Of a stretch of 64,000 bases of DNA, positions 48,336 to 60,580 are shown one piece after another; position 1 is the stretch's first letter; every line of letters begins with the position of its first letter. The translations under genes and the position numbers were made by a program. The notes beneath the pieces were generated by a model, which saw nothing but the letters and a program-made list of their open reading frames with translations, was not told where the DNA came from and searched no databases. The DNA comes from Pelobates cultripes (lineage: Eukaryota > Chordata > Amphibia > Anura > Pelobatidae), in NCBI GenBank assembly GCA_933207985.1, contig OW240913.1, positions 354,753,554-354,817,553 of the forward strand, written 5' to 3'.

Positions 48336-51300
48336 GGATAGGCAGACACATCACCAAGTATAAAGTATACTGTGTCCAATGATTGCTCCGCATTGTCATA
48401 AAAATGCTAAGTAATTTGAGACTGTTTTATATGATTGGGGGAACCCTGAGGTACGAACTAGTGCTGCTATGACATCCCAGAATTATCTACAAAAGTTTTG
48501 AGGAGGAGTGCATTTGTAAAATTAGTGTTGGACTTTATCAAGTGACGTGTCATTGTCACCGCTGTACGTGCCCCAATAAAGGATTCTTATTGAAATTGGA
48601 GATTTTTTGGACCTTATATATTTTTCCCTTTAAAGTAAACGTTAAACATAACCAGTGTTTGGCATTCTGTGTGATACAATCAAACTAACTTAATATGCAA
48701 ATTATCTGCACACTCATACAATTGTATTTATTGATATTTTAATGGCGCCTTGGTGAAAAAGGAACTGAGAGGAAGATTTTCATAAGTTAAACATTACAGA
48801 GAGTGATTCGAAGTGCAAGCTCTTGTGTCATACAGCATTAACTCTGTTATAATGTATAGATTAAAGTTATTATGCTTTTGCAGTCTCTTTCCAGCACGAT
48901 TTAGGGCTCCCTGTAGGGGACTTGGTAAAAGAAATCACAAATTTTATCAGGGTGTGGGCTGTAGGTTTTTGTTAAATCATAAAGTGATTAAACAATCATT
49001 AAGGTCAACATTCCAGTTTTTAAAATCGGCTGGATTGGAATAAGAAAATAAATGAATTGGTATATGTTGCAATTGAAATATTGCCGTCTTGTTACTTTGA
49101 ATTTGCAATTATTGTCCCGAGTCCAAATGAGGCTCTCTTTATCCTTCTCTAGATAATTGTGAAGAGCTCTGTGTCTGCTAAATGCTTTTTATCACATGCT
49201 GTCTGTGAAAGATTGAAAGGAGCAGTTATTGAGAGGTTTATTATTCATACGCTTTTGAGTTTATCCATACGTTTGGTTCAGCAAGGCTTTTGATCACGGG
49301 GTACTGGTCTGGATTTAGGATTGCGAGTGATCAAACACACTGCACCTGGCGTAGTTCTCATGGACAAGGAAAATGTCCTTATCGCTTTTCAGACTTCAAG
49401 ATCAAAGCCCTCCAGCCAAGTTTGCTTTCTACTGAGAAGGGTTTAGTAGGAGATTTTAGAAAGGCAATCAATGGCTTTGCCATTTATGAGTTTTTTCTCT
49501 GTTTATTAGTCAATCATACGCTTGAGAAGACTCATTGTTCCTTAACCCCTCTATAGTACGGGAGAGAAGGTCAACATATGACATAGTCCTATTCAATAAA
49601 ATGGTCAGATTTTCCCTTTAGTAGAAAATGATTTATGGGGAAATGGTTTTTCGAAAGAGCAACAATGACTTTAAATGACTCCTTCAGTACATTATAAATG
49701 CCAAGGTTAGACATGCCCACCCTGTACTAATGCTGTTTAAATGTTAAGCAACATGTAGGTGTCACGTTATTGGGTTTGAAATAAAACTCACAGCCTGGAA
49801 AAAATGGAAAGATTTAAACATTCTTTTCTTTGATTGCGCTACAAAGAGGAAGTGAGTGATGTACCCAGACGGGCATGGAAGACCCGAGCCCTACATTGGA
49901 TTGCAGGTAAGTAATATATTTATTTTACAGAGTGTACAGTAATGAGGGGGAAGGGGGAGATAGGACCAATAAATAAGAGCTGAATAAGGCATTGTAAAGA
50001 CAGGCAAAAAAGGATTGGAGTGAAAAATAAGTCTATAGAACTATGACAAATAGTTAAATAAAAGAGACATGTATACCAATTTCAGTAGGAATTCTATATT
50101 GACATATAAGACCAGTTATCAGTGGAAATAATCAGGTTAAAAAAAAAAAAAGCAAGACGGAGAGAAGGGGACTTAAAAATCCCCTTGGACAGTTGTGGTG
50201 GACAGTTGAGTGAGATCTAAGCAGTTGTGGAGTTTCTGTGTATTCATTTGGATGATTTAAAAAGTACCTTATATCGGTGCTCTTTCAATTCAATAAGACA
50301 AATTAACATCTAATATTTAACCATGGTGACAAGAAACATTAGTCTTCTATTCACCCATAACAGACTTGTAGATAATGTTTTTTTTTTCCATAGATATCTC
50401 ACACTTTGCATTCAACACTTTGATGACTAATGGCCTCGACCAACACCAAAAGCTCCTATTGCTCAGTATCCCTGCTTAACTTCCTTAGGAAGGTCTAGAT
50501 TGGGTAGTATTGTGCCAGGACTGTCCCCAAAGATTATACTTTGGCTATTTGAAATAAGATAAAATTTTGGGAGCTAACCATAATTTTTAACATGTGAAGC
50601 TTGTCTATTAGTCCCCCAGGTATAATACACTATCTAAATATACATGGAACAACTGTGTCAGCATTTTGTTTTACAATTATTTGATGTGTTACATTTACGT
50701 TGCCCATTTTCGAGCACTGTGTTACTGAACTGTAACCAGACCGTTAAATTGAACCCAAAAACGTTAAAATCCTAACTTACCAGGGCTAGCCTAGATTCCG
50801 ATAAAAAAAGGCTTTCCAAACCTCAGATCTAATCCAAACCATAATGAACCCATAAAAAATAAATAACATAAATCCTAAGCCTTACCTAAACTCCATTAAA
50901 ACCCTAAATCGAACTTCAATTCAATCCAACTATTAAAACTTTACTACAAACAGAATAAATTTGATCTGTGAAAATGTAATTTGTGATGAACTGGATTTTT
51001 TTTGGATCAAACCTTATTGAAACGGGCATAATAACCTGCATACTTTAAAGCAATCTGTTTCTCATCTTTAAAAGGAAGCTGTTTCATGAGACGATGGTTG
51101 ATGGCCATTGTTTGGTCTTTAGAACTGTAATCACTTTATAGCAACGAGAGAGAAACGGAGAATAAAATTCAAAATTGTGAAAATTCTTGCATTTGAGCTA
51201 TTCTCTCGAAAAGGCTGACTGATTACCGCTGGTTTTAAAACATTTGTTGGTTGTAGGAAATACAATAGTGACAATTGATAAGTGATTAGAACTGGTACGT

Positions 51301-51411
51301 TTAGTTGGAAAGTTATAATTTTTCTCTTGTGCAAACGTCTTGGTACAAATACAGTTTGGATTAACTGGTTTAGTTTGCACAGTTCACCATCGCAGTATAT
51401 GAGATTTATGC
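48336..51411. other. Non-coding DNA, nothing recognised
   Basis: AT-rich. Short frames lack splice context. No repeat termini with duplications were found by eye. Confidence 0.35.
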
Positions 51412-51667
51412 CCTCTACTTATTTATAAAATATTTTACCAGGAAAGATACATTGAGATTTCTCTCCTTTTCAAGTATGTCCTGGGTCCACAAAACATTGC
51501 ATTGATACTTTATAGTACAATAAAATACAAATACAATATTAATATACAATATATACAAAATGTAACATAGAACAGGTAGGAAATATATAATCAACCATGA
51601 CAGGTGCATTCTGTTTTGAGATATGTAGAGAGGGATCTCTTAAAGGACTTTAGGCCTGGGGAAGATT

Positions 51668-52576
51668 TTAAAGTGAGCAGGAGGTCGTTCCACAATTGCA
51701 GCGCTCTGTAGGAGAAGGAGGATCGGGCGCTTTCTTTTTGTATTGAGGTAGACTAAATAAAGTGCTAGTACTGGATCGGAGGTTATAGGAGGTGAGAACA
51801 GCCGGGGAGAGCATTCTGCTCAGGTAGGGTGGGAGCTTCCCAGGAAAGCTCTTAAACACAAGGCTGGAAAGATAAAGGGTGCGTCTGGATTCCAGTGACA
51901 GCCAGTTTATTTCTTTTAGCATGTCACAATGGTGGGTCCTGTAATTACATTGTAGCACAAATAGGCAGAACAAGTTATACGATGTATTAAGTTTATTAAG
52001 GTGGGTTTGTGGTGCAGGTACATATACTACATCCCCATAATCAATGATTGGCATCAGCATTTGCTGTACAATCTTTTCCTTTACTGTAGGGCTTAGGCAG
52101 GATTTGTTTCTGTAAAAGGCACCTAGTTTTGGATAAAGTTTAGATGCAAGTTTTTCTATGTGGAGGCCAAAAGATAGATTTAACAACATACCCAGGTATT
52201 TGAAAGAGTGGACTGCGGTCAGTGTGCCATTTGATTTTGTTTTGATGGATAGATAGGAATTGTGTAAAATGTGTAATTTAGGTACTGTTCCAAAGATCAT
52301 TGTGACAGTTCTGTCAGTGTTTAGGAAGAGTTTGTTTTTTGTGATCCACTTTTCTACCTCTGTAAACTGGTCTTGGAGCACAGCCTCAAGCTGCGGTAGA
52401 TCCAATTTGCTTGCGTAGATAACTGTGTCATCTGCGTACATGTGTACATTTGAGGATTTGCAGACATTAGGCAGATCATTTAAAAATAATGTGAAAAGTA
52501 GGGGGCCGGGAATGGAACCTTGGGGAACACCACACGTGACTGGGAGAGGGAGGGAGTCGCTGTCAGTAATGGACAC
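51668..52576 (-). pseudogene. LINE reverse transcriptase, C-terminal half
   Basis: 302 open codons carrying the PQG block, the YADD active site, a KYLGMLLN thumb-region block and the RT-distal HHC..L..WL.LE.RR region typical of L2/CR1-type LINEs. It reverse-transcribes the LINE RNA at the target nick in an active element. Here it is cut from its N-terminal half by frameshifts, so it is inactive. The 3' end runs into the tail at 51412-51660. Confidence 0.85.
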
Positions 52577-52842
52577 ATATTGTGAGTGATCCGATACATA
52601 TGATCAAGACCAGGTTAGCAGACGATCACCAATACCTGAGTTTTTTTAGGTTGTGCAGTAGAATGTCGTGGTCTGCTGTGTCAAAGGCCTTTGCAAAATC
52701 AAGGAAAATAGCTCCAGTTAGGTCTCCGTGTTCCATGCCAGTTTGGATGTCATTGCAAACTTTTAAGAGGGCAGTTGTAATGGAGTGATTCGGACGAAAA
52801 TATGATTGATCAGGGGTCAGGTAGTTAGATTGTTGGTAGTAC

Positions 52843-53490
52843 TCACATAGTTGCGTATGGACTTATTTTTCTAAGATTTTTTGACAGTACTGGGAGCAAT
52901 GATATTGGGCAATAGTTAGAAATTAAAGTAGTGTCACCACTTTTATGGATAGGCAATGCTCTGGCAGTCTTCCAAAGTTTGGGTATGTACCCAGACACCA
53001 AGGATTCATTAATGAGGGTTGTGACAAGTTTAGCAATTGCCGGCGCACTGAGCTTCAACAGCATTACTGGGAATTGATCAGGTCCAGACTGGTTTTTCAT
53101 TTTTAGATTATTAAGGTGTTTCTTAATGACACTAATAGGTACAGGTCTAAAATTTAACTTGTCTATTTTGGGTCTATGCAAATTTAATGGGTCCTGATCC
53201 ACATTTGTAGTTTTAGGATGTGTGTCATTTATTAGCTTGGCAATCAGGGCAGTGGAGTATACGACAAAATAATTGTTAAAGGCATTTGCTACATCTAAGG
53301 GAAGTTGCAGGGTTTGGTTATCCACTTTGACAGTGGAGGGTTGGGAGTGGATCGGGGGAGTTTGTAATTTATTTATGACTTTCCAAAAGTTTCTAGGGTT
53401 TGAGATGTTATTGTTCAGATTTTCACAGAAATATTGAGCCTTGGCCAATTTTGTTTGTTTTGTGCATATATTTCGCCGTTGATCTTTCAT
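52843..53490 (-). pseudogene. LINE reverse transcriptase, N-terminal half
   Basis: 215 codons with the linker region (FWKVINKLQTPP, FNNYF), KNQSGPDQFPVMLLK and the first RT motifs ARALPIHKSGDTTLISNYCP and ISLLPVLSK. It lies directly upstream of the 51668-52576 frame on the same strand; the missing joint is degraded. N-terminally it continues towards the hAT insertion at 53654. Confidence 0.82.
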
Positions 53491-53974
53491 AGAGCCAGAA
53501 TGCTTTAACTTTGACCACTATGAATCCCGAAACTGATACATTTGAATAAGGTCAGCTGTGATCCAATTCATATGTGCCCCCTTTACTCTCACCTTACGCA
53601 GCGGGGCATGCAGATTCCAAACTTGTAGGAGTTCAGACTGAAAGAATTCAAATCAGGGCCGGACTGGGGATTCCAAAGCAGCCCTGGAAAAAAAATCTAT
53701 GCCAGCCCCATAAGTCATTGCGCCATATATTGTTGCATGTCATATGTCTTGCCACCCTAGATGATTGATATAAATATATATATTGCTTTTTCCAATATAA
53801 AATATTGGTCCTTTAAGAGTAAAATTTTTAATTATACAGTAAGCATACTCACATGCAGACACAGACCATCTCACTGACACAAGCTGATTGATACACAGCC
53901 TCATAGACAAACAATCTTACTGATATACAAAAGGTCATTAACATAAAAACACAAGCTCACTCAGTAGCAGGCAC

Positions 53975-54990
53975 ACACACACACACACAAGCAAACCCAC
54001 TCACTAGCAGTCGCGCGCACACACACAGCTTAATGGTGTCTATAGCCTGTCCCTGCAGGCTTTTCAATGTAAACACTGACTTTTTAGAGAGAAGGCAGTG
54101 TTTACATTGCTTCCTAATGACAGACACTCAGACGGTCACTAGAGGTGCTTCCTGTGTCAGTGCGGATTGGCTAAGATCAAGCTTGATGCCATAGAGGCAG
54201 GGCCAGTCGAGGGGAGACCAGCACGACGTGTGGGGAAAAAAAGGTGAGTAAAAACACACATACGCACACATATACCATGACACAGACAGACCGTGACACA
54301 GACTCACAAACACCGTGACACAGACAGAAACACAGACACACCATGACAGACAGACACACCATGACACAGGCAGACACACACACACACCATGACAGAGAAA
54401 CACACATACCATGACACACACACACCTTGACACACACACACCATAACACAGACAGACCATGATAGACACACACACACCATGACACAGACACACATTACAT
54501 GACACAGACAGACACACACACCATGACACACAGACACACACACACACCACGACACAGAGAGACCGTGACAGAGACACACACACCGAGACACAGACAGACA
54601 CACATTTCTTGACACAGACAGACACACACACACCATGACACAGACAGACCGAGACACAGACAGACACACATTACATGGCAGACACACACATACAATGACA
54701 CAGACACACATTGCATGACACAGACAGACACACAACATGACAGACAGAGACACACACACACCATGACACAGACAGACACACACAATGACACAGACACACA
54801 TTGCATGACACTGACAGACACACACACCATGACAGACAGAGACACACACACACACCATGACACAGACAGACACACCATCACAGACAGAGACACACACACA
54901 ATGACACAGACAGACACACACACCATGACAGACAGAGACACACACACACAATGACACAGACACACACACATACACTCACACTGACACACA
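53975..54990. repeat. (CACAGA/CA)n compound microsatellite
   Basis: Two patches: short (CA)n near 53975-54030, then about 750 bases of CACAGACAGACACACACCAT-type units from 54245. Frames on the other strand read as endless Cys-Val-Ser and are artefacts. Confidence 0.92.
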
Positions 54991-55129
54991 TAATTGCTAC
55001 CTGTGTGCTGGTGGCCGCTTGGGGAGCTCAGTCTGATGGCGGTCGCATGGGGGAGCTGGCTCTTCTGGCGGCCGCAGACAGAGCTCTTTCGGCGGCCGCA
55101 GGGGGAGCTGGTTGTTCTGACTATGCTGC

Positions 55130-55219
55130 ACCGCCCTAGCGCGCTGCTTACTGAGACCGGGGCCAGAATACGACGTCATATTCCGGCCCCGGTCTCAGTA
55201 AGCAGCGCGCTGGGGCGGG
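55130..55219. repeat. Near-perfect 90-bp palindrome
   Basis: AGCGCGCTGCTTACTGAGAC at 55138 and the following GGGGCC pair without mismatch with 55185-55211. The inner GAATA/TATTC and the outer CCGCCC flanks extend it. It sits in the right half of hAT element 1. Confidence 0.85.
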
Positions 55220-55281
55220 GGAGCAGAGACAGAACAGTCAGCTCCCCCTGTGGCTGCTAAAAGTCCGGCCCTGATTCAAAT

Positions 55282-55400
55282 GTACAGTCTAGATTTGGGA
55301 TAAGGTTTAATCTGTGCCATGGGTGGTTCTTGTTGTCATTTAGAAAGGATTCAAGATTACATTTTTTTGAAGGACCAGGTGATTTTAACCTTGGGAGAGG
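55282..55400 (-). pseudogene. LINE fragment between two hAT insertions
   Basis: Translates on - as PLPRLKSPGPSKKCNLESFL then NDNKNHPWHRLNLIPNLDC, the segment linking the LINE endonuclease to the RT. It is continuous with 53653 downstream and 58355 upstream once the hAT elements and one copy of each duplication are removed. Confidence 0.8.
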
Positions 55401-55844
55401 CAGGGCCGGATTAACGTAGGGGCTGATGGAGCTGCAGCTCCAGGCCCAGGCCCATGGAATAGGCCCATTTAAAAATCTATATATATATATATATATTATT
55501 TTTTTTAACTTTTTTTTTTTTTTTTTACACCCTACTCTTAGGTTTGCCACCTGACTGGTATTTTACTGGCACAGCTGGTATTTGAGGCTGCATGGCCGTG
55601 CCGGTATTGCAGTAATACCGGCAATACAAATGCAGGTATTTTTCTCAGTATAAACAGAGATTACTCTGCAAGACCAGCATCAGCCAGTAGGGGTCACTGT
55701 GTGTAGAGAGAGGTAGGGATAAGAAGTTACAGCATATCCATGCCTCCCTCTACTACTCACTGATCCATGGGGGAGCAGCTACACAGCACAGAGAGTCCAG
55801 ACAGCAGCTCTATAGCTCAGGTAAGTGGGGGGAAAGGCAGCAGG

Positions 55845-56850
55845 GAGACATAGGGACACTGAGACACTAGGGGACACATGGGGACACAGACACTAGGGGA
55901 CACTCGGAGACCTGGAGACACTGAGATACTTGGGGACACTGGAAAACATAGGGACACTGAGACACTAGGGGACACTGTGGCACATGGGGACACTAATACA
56001 CATGGGGATGCTGTGAGACATAGGGACATTGGGAGACACTGAGACATTGGGACACGGAGACACTGTTCTATGTCTCCCAGCCAGTGTCCCCAGTGGCTCA
56101 GTGTCCACATGGCTCCCAGTTTCCCCTAGTCTCCCAGTGTCTGTGTCCACATTTCTCTCAGTGTCCTAGTGACTCAGAGTCCCAATGTCTCCCAGTGTCC
56201 CCATGTCTCCCAGCCAGTGTCCTCAGTATCCCCATGTCTCCCTATGTCCCCATGTCTCCCAGTGTCCCCAAATGTCTGTGTCCCCATGTCTCCCAGTGTC
56301 CCCAAGTCTATGTCCACAAGTGTCCCAATGTCTCCCAGTGTCCCCAAGTGATCTTCCAGCCAGTGTCTCTAGTGTCTCAGTGTCTCCATGTCTCCCAGTG
56401 TCCCCTAGTCTGTCTTCCAGTGTCTGTGTTCCCATGTCTCTTAGTGTCCCTAGTATCCCTAGTGTCTTAGTGTCCCCAAATGTTTCAGTGTCCCCATGTC
56501 TCCCAGTGTCTATGTTCCCATGTCTCTGTGTCCCCATTTCTCCCAGTGTCCCCAAATGTCTCAGTGTCTCCATGTCTCCCAGTGTCCCCATGTCTATATT
56601 CACAAGTGCACCCATGTCTCCCAGTGTCCCCAAGTGTCTCAGTCCCCTCAGGTCTCCCAGTGTTCCCGGGTCTCTGTGTCCCCATGTCTCACTGTGTCCC
56701 CTAGTATCCTAGTGACATGGGGACACACTGAGACATCGGGACACTGGGAGAAATGGGGACACTGGGAGACTAGGGGACTGGGCGACATGGGGACACTGGG
56801 AGAAATGGGGAGACTTGCGAGACTGAGACACTGGGAGACAGGGAGACACT
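55845..56850. repeat. Minisatellite with inversion (GTCTCCCAGTGTCCC units)
   Basis: Units like CCATGTCTCCCAGTGTCCCC. The array runs as GGGACACTGGGAGACAT at both edges (55845-56070, 56715-56850) and as the complement in the middle, so it contains inverted blocks able to pair. Frames rich in VSQCP or GDTGR are artefacts. Confidence 0.9.
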
Positions 56851-57038
56851 GGGAGCAATTCATCTATACAGCAGAATCAAACTGTGAGTAGTTTGTTGGT
56901 GATTTTACAGAATTGTCTCTTATGTCACTCCTTGTGATTTACATCATGTGATGTCACTTATAACTAATTAATTATACAAAGGCTGGTATTTGTTTCCAAA
57001 AAAGTTGGCAGCCCTAACTACTCTTCACATACTCTTGC

Positions 57039-57599
57039 TTAAAGGAACACTAAAGGGTCAGGAACACAATCATGTATTTCTGACCCTATTATGTAAGAAA
57101 CCACCTTCTACCCCTCTGGCCCTCTCTTGCTTCCCTAAGTATAGTAAAATCTTACTTGTATTCAAGTCTGCAGCTGCTGGCTCTGCCTCTGAACTGACTC
57201 TGTCTGCTGACATAATCAGAAGTGGTGGTCTGAGCAAATTACAATCCTTCCCAATAGGATTGGCTAAGACTGCCAATGCAGATCAGGGGCAGAGCCAGCA
57301 CAAGTCAAACATCACCCTGGCCAATCAGCATCTCCTCATAAAGATAAATTGAATCAATGCATCTCTATGAGGAGAGTTCAGTGTCTGCATGCAGAGGGTG
57401 GAGACACTGAATGGCAGTGCTGCACACTAAGCAGTACTGCCCCAGGAAGCACCTCTAGCAGCCATCTAAAGAGTGGCCAGTGGAGTTATTTTTTCTGAAA
57501 AGACAGTGTTTACAGCAAAAAGCCTTAAGGGAATGATTCTACTTACCAGAACAAATACAATAAGCTGTAGTTGTTCTGGGGACTATAGTGTCCCTTTAA
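57039..57599. mobile_element. TTAA MITE nested in hAT element 2
   Basis: TTAA at 57039-57042 and 57596-57599. The left end AAGGAACACTAAAGGGTCAG and the right end GGGGACTATAGTGTCCC are the reverse orientation of the copy at 9047-9633, nearly full length (561 bp). Confidence 0.85.
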
Positions 57600-58354
57600 G
57601 TTTGGAAGCATAAGAGGGATGTATGGCAACAAAACCTGTGTGGACTGGCTGACAATAAAAATAGTTTAGGTAATGTAGACTTTGGTTACTCTAACACTGT
57701 GGCATGTCCCCTTTCTTCTACACTCACTACATACACTACACTCACTACATACACCTTTACTCTGCCCCAGACTATATACCAGGAACTTCTGCCTGCTAGT
57801 AAGAAGGTAAGGAGACAAGTGGACATGTGAGTGCTTAGGGATAGTCCTTAGAAAGTGTGGAGTAGGAGCATCATTTGATGCATTTATGTCAAGTTCAGGG
57901 TGCTGCCTGCATAGTATGCCCTTAGTTGGACAGCCTGTATGATTGACAGGCAGCCTGACATGCATTCATGCCAGGCTGGCCTTCCAGTTCTTTGGACAGA
58001 CATGCCCCCTTTTTGGGCATGTCTGCCCCTTTTGGCAGGTCTGGTGACATGATTCGTGTCAGTGGCCCACCCTTTTACCACGCCCATTGACTTCCTGCTT
58101 CACTGGACACTGCTGTTAGGGGTATGGATTTACTTGAAAGATGAAAGCATAAATTAGAGAGACATTAGCATAGAGTATGTGTTTTCATATGGCTGCATCC
58201 TTTGAGTTTCCTTCCAACACCATCTCCATCAGATACATGACGCTTGGGAGGTATGACTGTTTTAGTGTTTTTGGTCGATACGATTCTGTAATGAGGCCCA
58301 TCATACTTGTCAGCACCAGGCCCACTGGGCTCTTTATCTGGCCCTGGGGAGAGG

Positions 58355-58455
58355 ATTTAGTAGCCTTTATTTTGCACACACAGTACACTAAGCAGTGGTC
58401 ACTGAAACTGTTAGGGAGAACACCTGCCTCTTGGATTCTATCAGGAGTTGTCCCC
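58355..58455 (-). pseudogene. LINE endonuclease C-terminal fragment
   Basis: On - this reads PDRIQEAGVLPNSFSDHCLV then YCVCKIKATKSSP. SDH is the conserved catalytic-site motif near the end of LINE AP-endonuclease domains. It is directly adjacent to the right duplication of hAT element 2 and upstream of 55400 in the LINE. Confidence 0.8.
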
Positions 58456-58920
58456 ATGTCTCCCAGCTAGTGTTCCTGATGTCTCAGTGTCCCCATGTTT
58501 CCCAGTGTTCCTAGTGTCTCAGTGTTCCCCTGTCTCCCAGTGTCCCTAGTGTCTGTGTGCCCATGTCTCCCAGTGTCCCTAGTGTTTCAGTGTTCATAGT
58601 CTCCCAGTGTCCCTAGTGTCTTAGTGTCCCCATGTCTCCCAGTGTCTGTGTCCCCATGTTTCCCAGTGTCTGTGTCCCATGTCTCCCAGTGTCTGTGTCC
58701 CATGTCTCCCAGTATCTGCGTCCCTATGTCTCCCAGTGTCCCCATGTCTCTCAGTGTCCTCCCGGGGACACTGGGAGACATGGGGACACAGAGACATGGG
58801 GCACTGAGACACTGATACATAGTCTCAGTGTCCCCATGTCTCACAGTGTCCCCTAGTGACATGGGGACACTGAGAGACATGGGGACACAGACACTAGGGG
58901 ACACTGGGTGCCAGGGAGAC
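58456..58920. repeat. Minisatellite (GTCTCCCAGTGTCCC units)
   Basis: Same unit as 55845-56850, switching to the complementary orientation after about 58760. The CCCGGGGACACTGGGAGACA at 58761 begins the inverted part. Confidence 0.88.
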
Positions 58921-58967
58921 AATGGGAGCAATCCATCTACACAGCAGAATCAAACTAAGTAGTTTTT

Positions 58968-59581
58968 TGGTGATTTCACTGAATTTTCATTATCACTCCT
59001 TCCTTGTGATTTACATCATGTGATGTCACACATACACAGGGCCGCCATCAAGGGGTGACAACCATGACGGTTGTCACGGGCCTGGTGGCCCTGGGGGGCC
59101 TGGCCGCCCGGGCCCCACATGTAGCGGCGGAATTGCCGCTGGTGCAGTTGCTCCGGGGCCCACACGCTGATGGGGCCCATCAGGTGGCCCACGCACTTAG
59201 GACCACCCGATGGGCCCTATATCTTCAGGGCCCGTTTAGTGATGTGGCCGTGTAATAGCGCGACCAGGTACCTTTTGTGATTTCACAGAATTTTCATTAT
59301 CACTCCTTCCTTGTGATTTACATCATGTGATGTCACACATACACAGGGCCGCCATCAAGGGGTGACAACCATGATGGTTGTCACGGGCCTGGTGGCCCTG
59401 GGGGGCCCGGCCGCCCGGGCCCCACGTGTAGCGGCGGAATTGCCGCTGGTGCAGTTGCCCCGGGGCCCGCACGCTGATGGGGCCCATCAGGTGGCCCACG
59501 CACTTAGGGCCACCCGATGGGCACTATATCTTATGGGCCCGGTCAGCGCTGTGGCCGTGTAATAGCGCGACCAGGTCCCTT
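58968..59581. repeat. 307-bp tandem duplication across a transposon border
   Basis: 58968-59274 and 59275-59581 are nearly identical (offset 307). Each unit contains host-element sequence (TTACATCATGTGATGTCAC) and then a left end CAGGGCCGCCATCAAGG (at 59037 and 59344) of another hAT-type element. The duplication therefore arose after that element inserted. Confidence 0.85.
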
Positions 59582-59739
59582 TAAAAAAAACAAAAAACTG
59601 CAGTCGCAGCAAGCTCACTCCACGTGGGAGGAACGCCAGCCAGGCCGTGAAGAGGGAGAGCCAGCCGACTCCTATCAGCCCCAGCCACCTTCCTGCAAAG
59701 AAAATGTAAGAAACAGGAGGGTGGCTGAAAAATGAGCTT

Positions 59740-60580
59740 TGTGTGTGTGTGTGTGTGTGTGTCTGTATGTCATTATGTATGTCTGTATGAATGTCTGTCT
59801 GTATGTATGTCTGTATGAATGTAGTATGTCTGTATGTATGACTGTATGAATGTCTGTTTGTATGTCTGTATGTCATTATGTATGTATGTATGCCAGTATC
59901 AATGTATGTCTGTATGTATGTATGTATCTATCAATGTATGTCTGTATGTCATTATGTATGTATGCCAGTATCAATGTATGCCTGTATGTCATTATGTCTG
60001 TATGTCATTATGTCTGTATGTCAGTATGTCTGTATGCATGTATGTCTGTATGTCTGTCAGTATGTATATATGTATGTCTGTATGTATGTCATTATGAATG
60101 TATGTATGCATGTATGTCTGTATGCATGTATGCCAGTATCAATGCATGTCTGTATCTCATTATGTATGTATATATGTATGTATGTTTGTATGTCTGTATG
60201 TCAGTATGTCTGCATGTCAGTATGAATGTATGTCTGCATGTCATTATGAACGTATGTGTGTATGGATGTCAGTATGCATGTATGTCAGTATTTATGAATG
60301 TATGTCTCAGTATGTCTGTATATATGCATGTATGTCTGTATGCCATTATGAATGTATGTCTGTGTATGTATGGATGTCAGTGTCTGTATGTATGTATATA
60401 TGCCAGTATGAATTTATGTACGTCTGTATGTCATTATGAATGTATGTCTGTGTGTATGTATGTATGTCGGTGTATATGTATGTATGTGTCTGTATGTTCT
60501 TATGCATGTGTGTCTGTATGCATGTTAGTATGTGTCTGTCTGTCAATATGTATGCCTGTGTGTCTGTATATGTGTGTATG
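59740..60580 (+). repeat. TATGTCTG/TATGTATG minisatellite
   Basis: (GT)n then a long run of TATGTCTGTATGTATG-type units with CAGTATCAATG and CATTATGAATG variants. It continues after the insertion at 62204-62290. The 302-codon frame rich in Met-Ser-Val-Cys is an artefact of the repeat. Confidence 0.92.

Larger units (their letters stand above)
51412..53653 (-). mobile_element. L2/CR1-like LINE, RT part and 3' tail
   Basis: Minus-strand LINE. The 3' tail is at about 51412-51620. RT motifs include WKTARALPIHKSGD and NYCPISLLPVLSK in the 52843-53490 frame, CGVPQGSIPGPLLFTLFLND and the catalytic YADD (MYADDTVIY), then DYGDVVY and YRTHHCDMLKEINWLSLE downstream. Frameshifts or stops around 52577-52842 break the RT, where FLDFAKAFDTADHDILLHNL is still readable. 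The element continues upstream at 55282-55400 and 58355-58455, and probably 62650-63000, with hAT elements inserted between. Confidence 0.88.
53654..55273. mobile_element. hAT element 1 in the LINE, 8-bp duplication
   Basis: CAGGGCCGGACT at the left and its exact complement AGTCCGGCCCTG at the right are flanked by ATTCAAAT at 53646-53653 and 55274-55281. Length 1,620 bp, no transposase. The interior is an expanded CACAGACA-type microsatellite (about 53975-54990) followed by a long GC-rich palindrome. LINE sequence continues on both sides. Confidence 0.93.
55401..58346. mobile_element. hAT element 2 in the LINE, 8-bp duplication
   Basis: Left end CAGGGCCGGATTAA; right end, read inward, CAGGGCCAGATAAA. 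Exact duplication GGGAGAGG at 55393-55400 and 58347-58354. 2,946 bp. Contains a minisatellite (55845-56850) and a nested TTAA MITE (57039-57599). No transposase seen, so non-autonomous. A second, truncated family member starts at about 58456. Confidence 0.9.

Noticed and set aside
54128..54989. Cys-Val-Ser-rich frames of up to 223 codons
   Set aside because: They come from the CACAGACA microsatellite in hAT element 1.
56084..56712. Frames rich in VSQCP and GDTGR that look like a repeat protein
   Set aside because: They follow the GTCTCCCAGTGTCCC minisatellite on both strands.
55845..56850. CRISPR-like array of short repeats
   Set aside because: Units are contiguous and variable with no unique spacers, in a eukaryotic hAT element.
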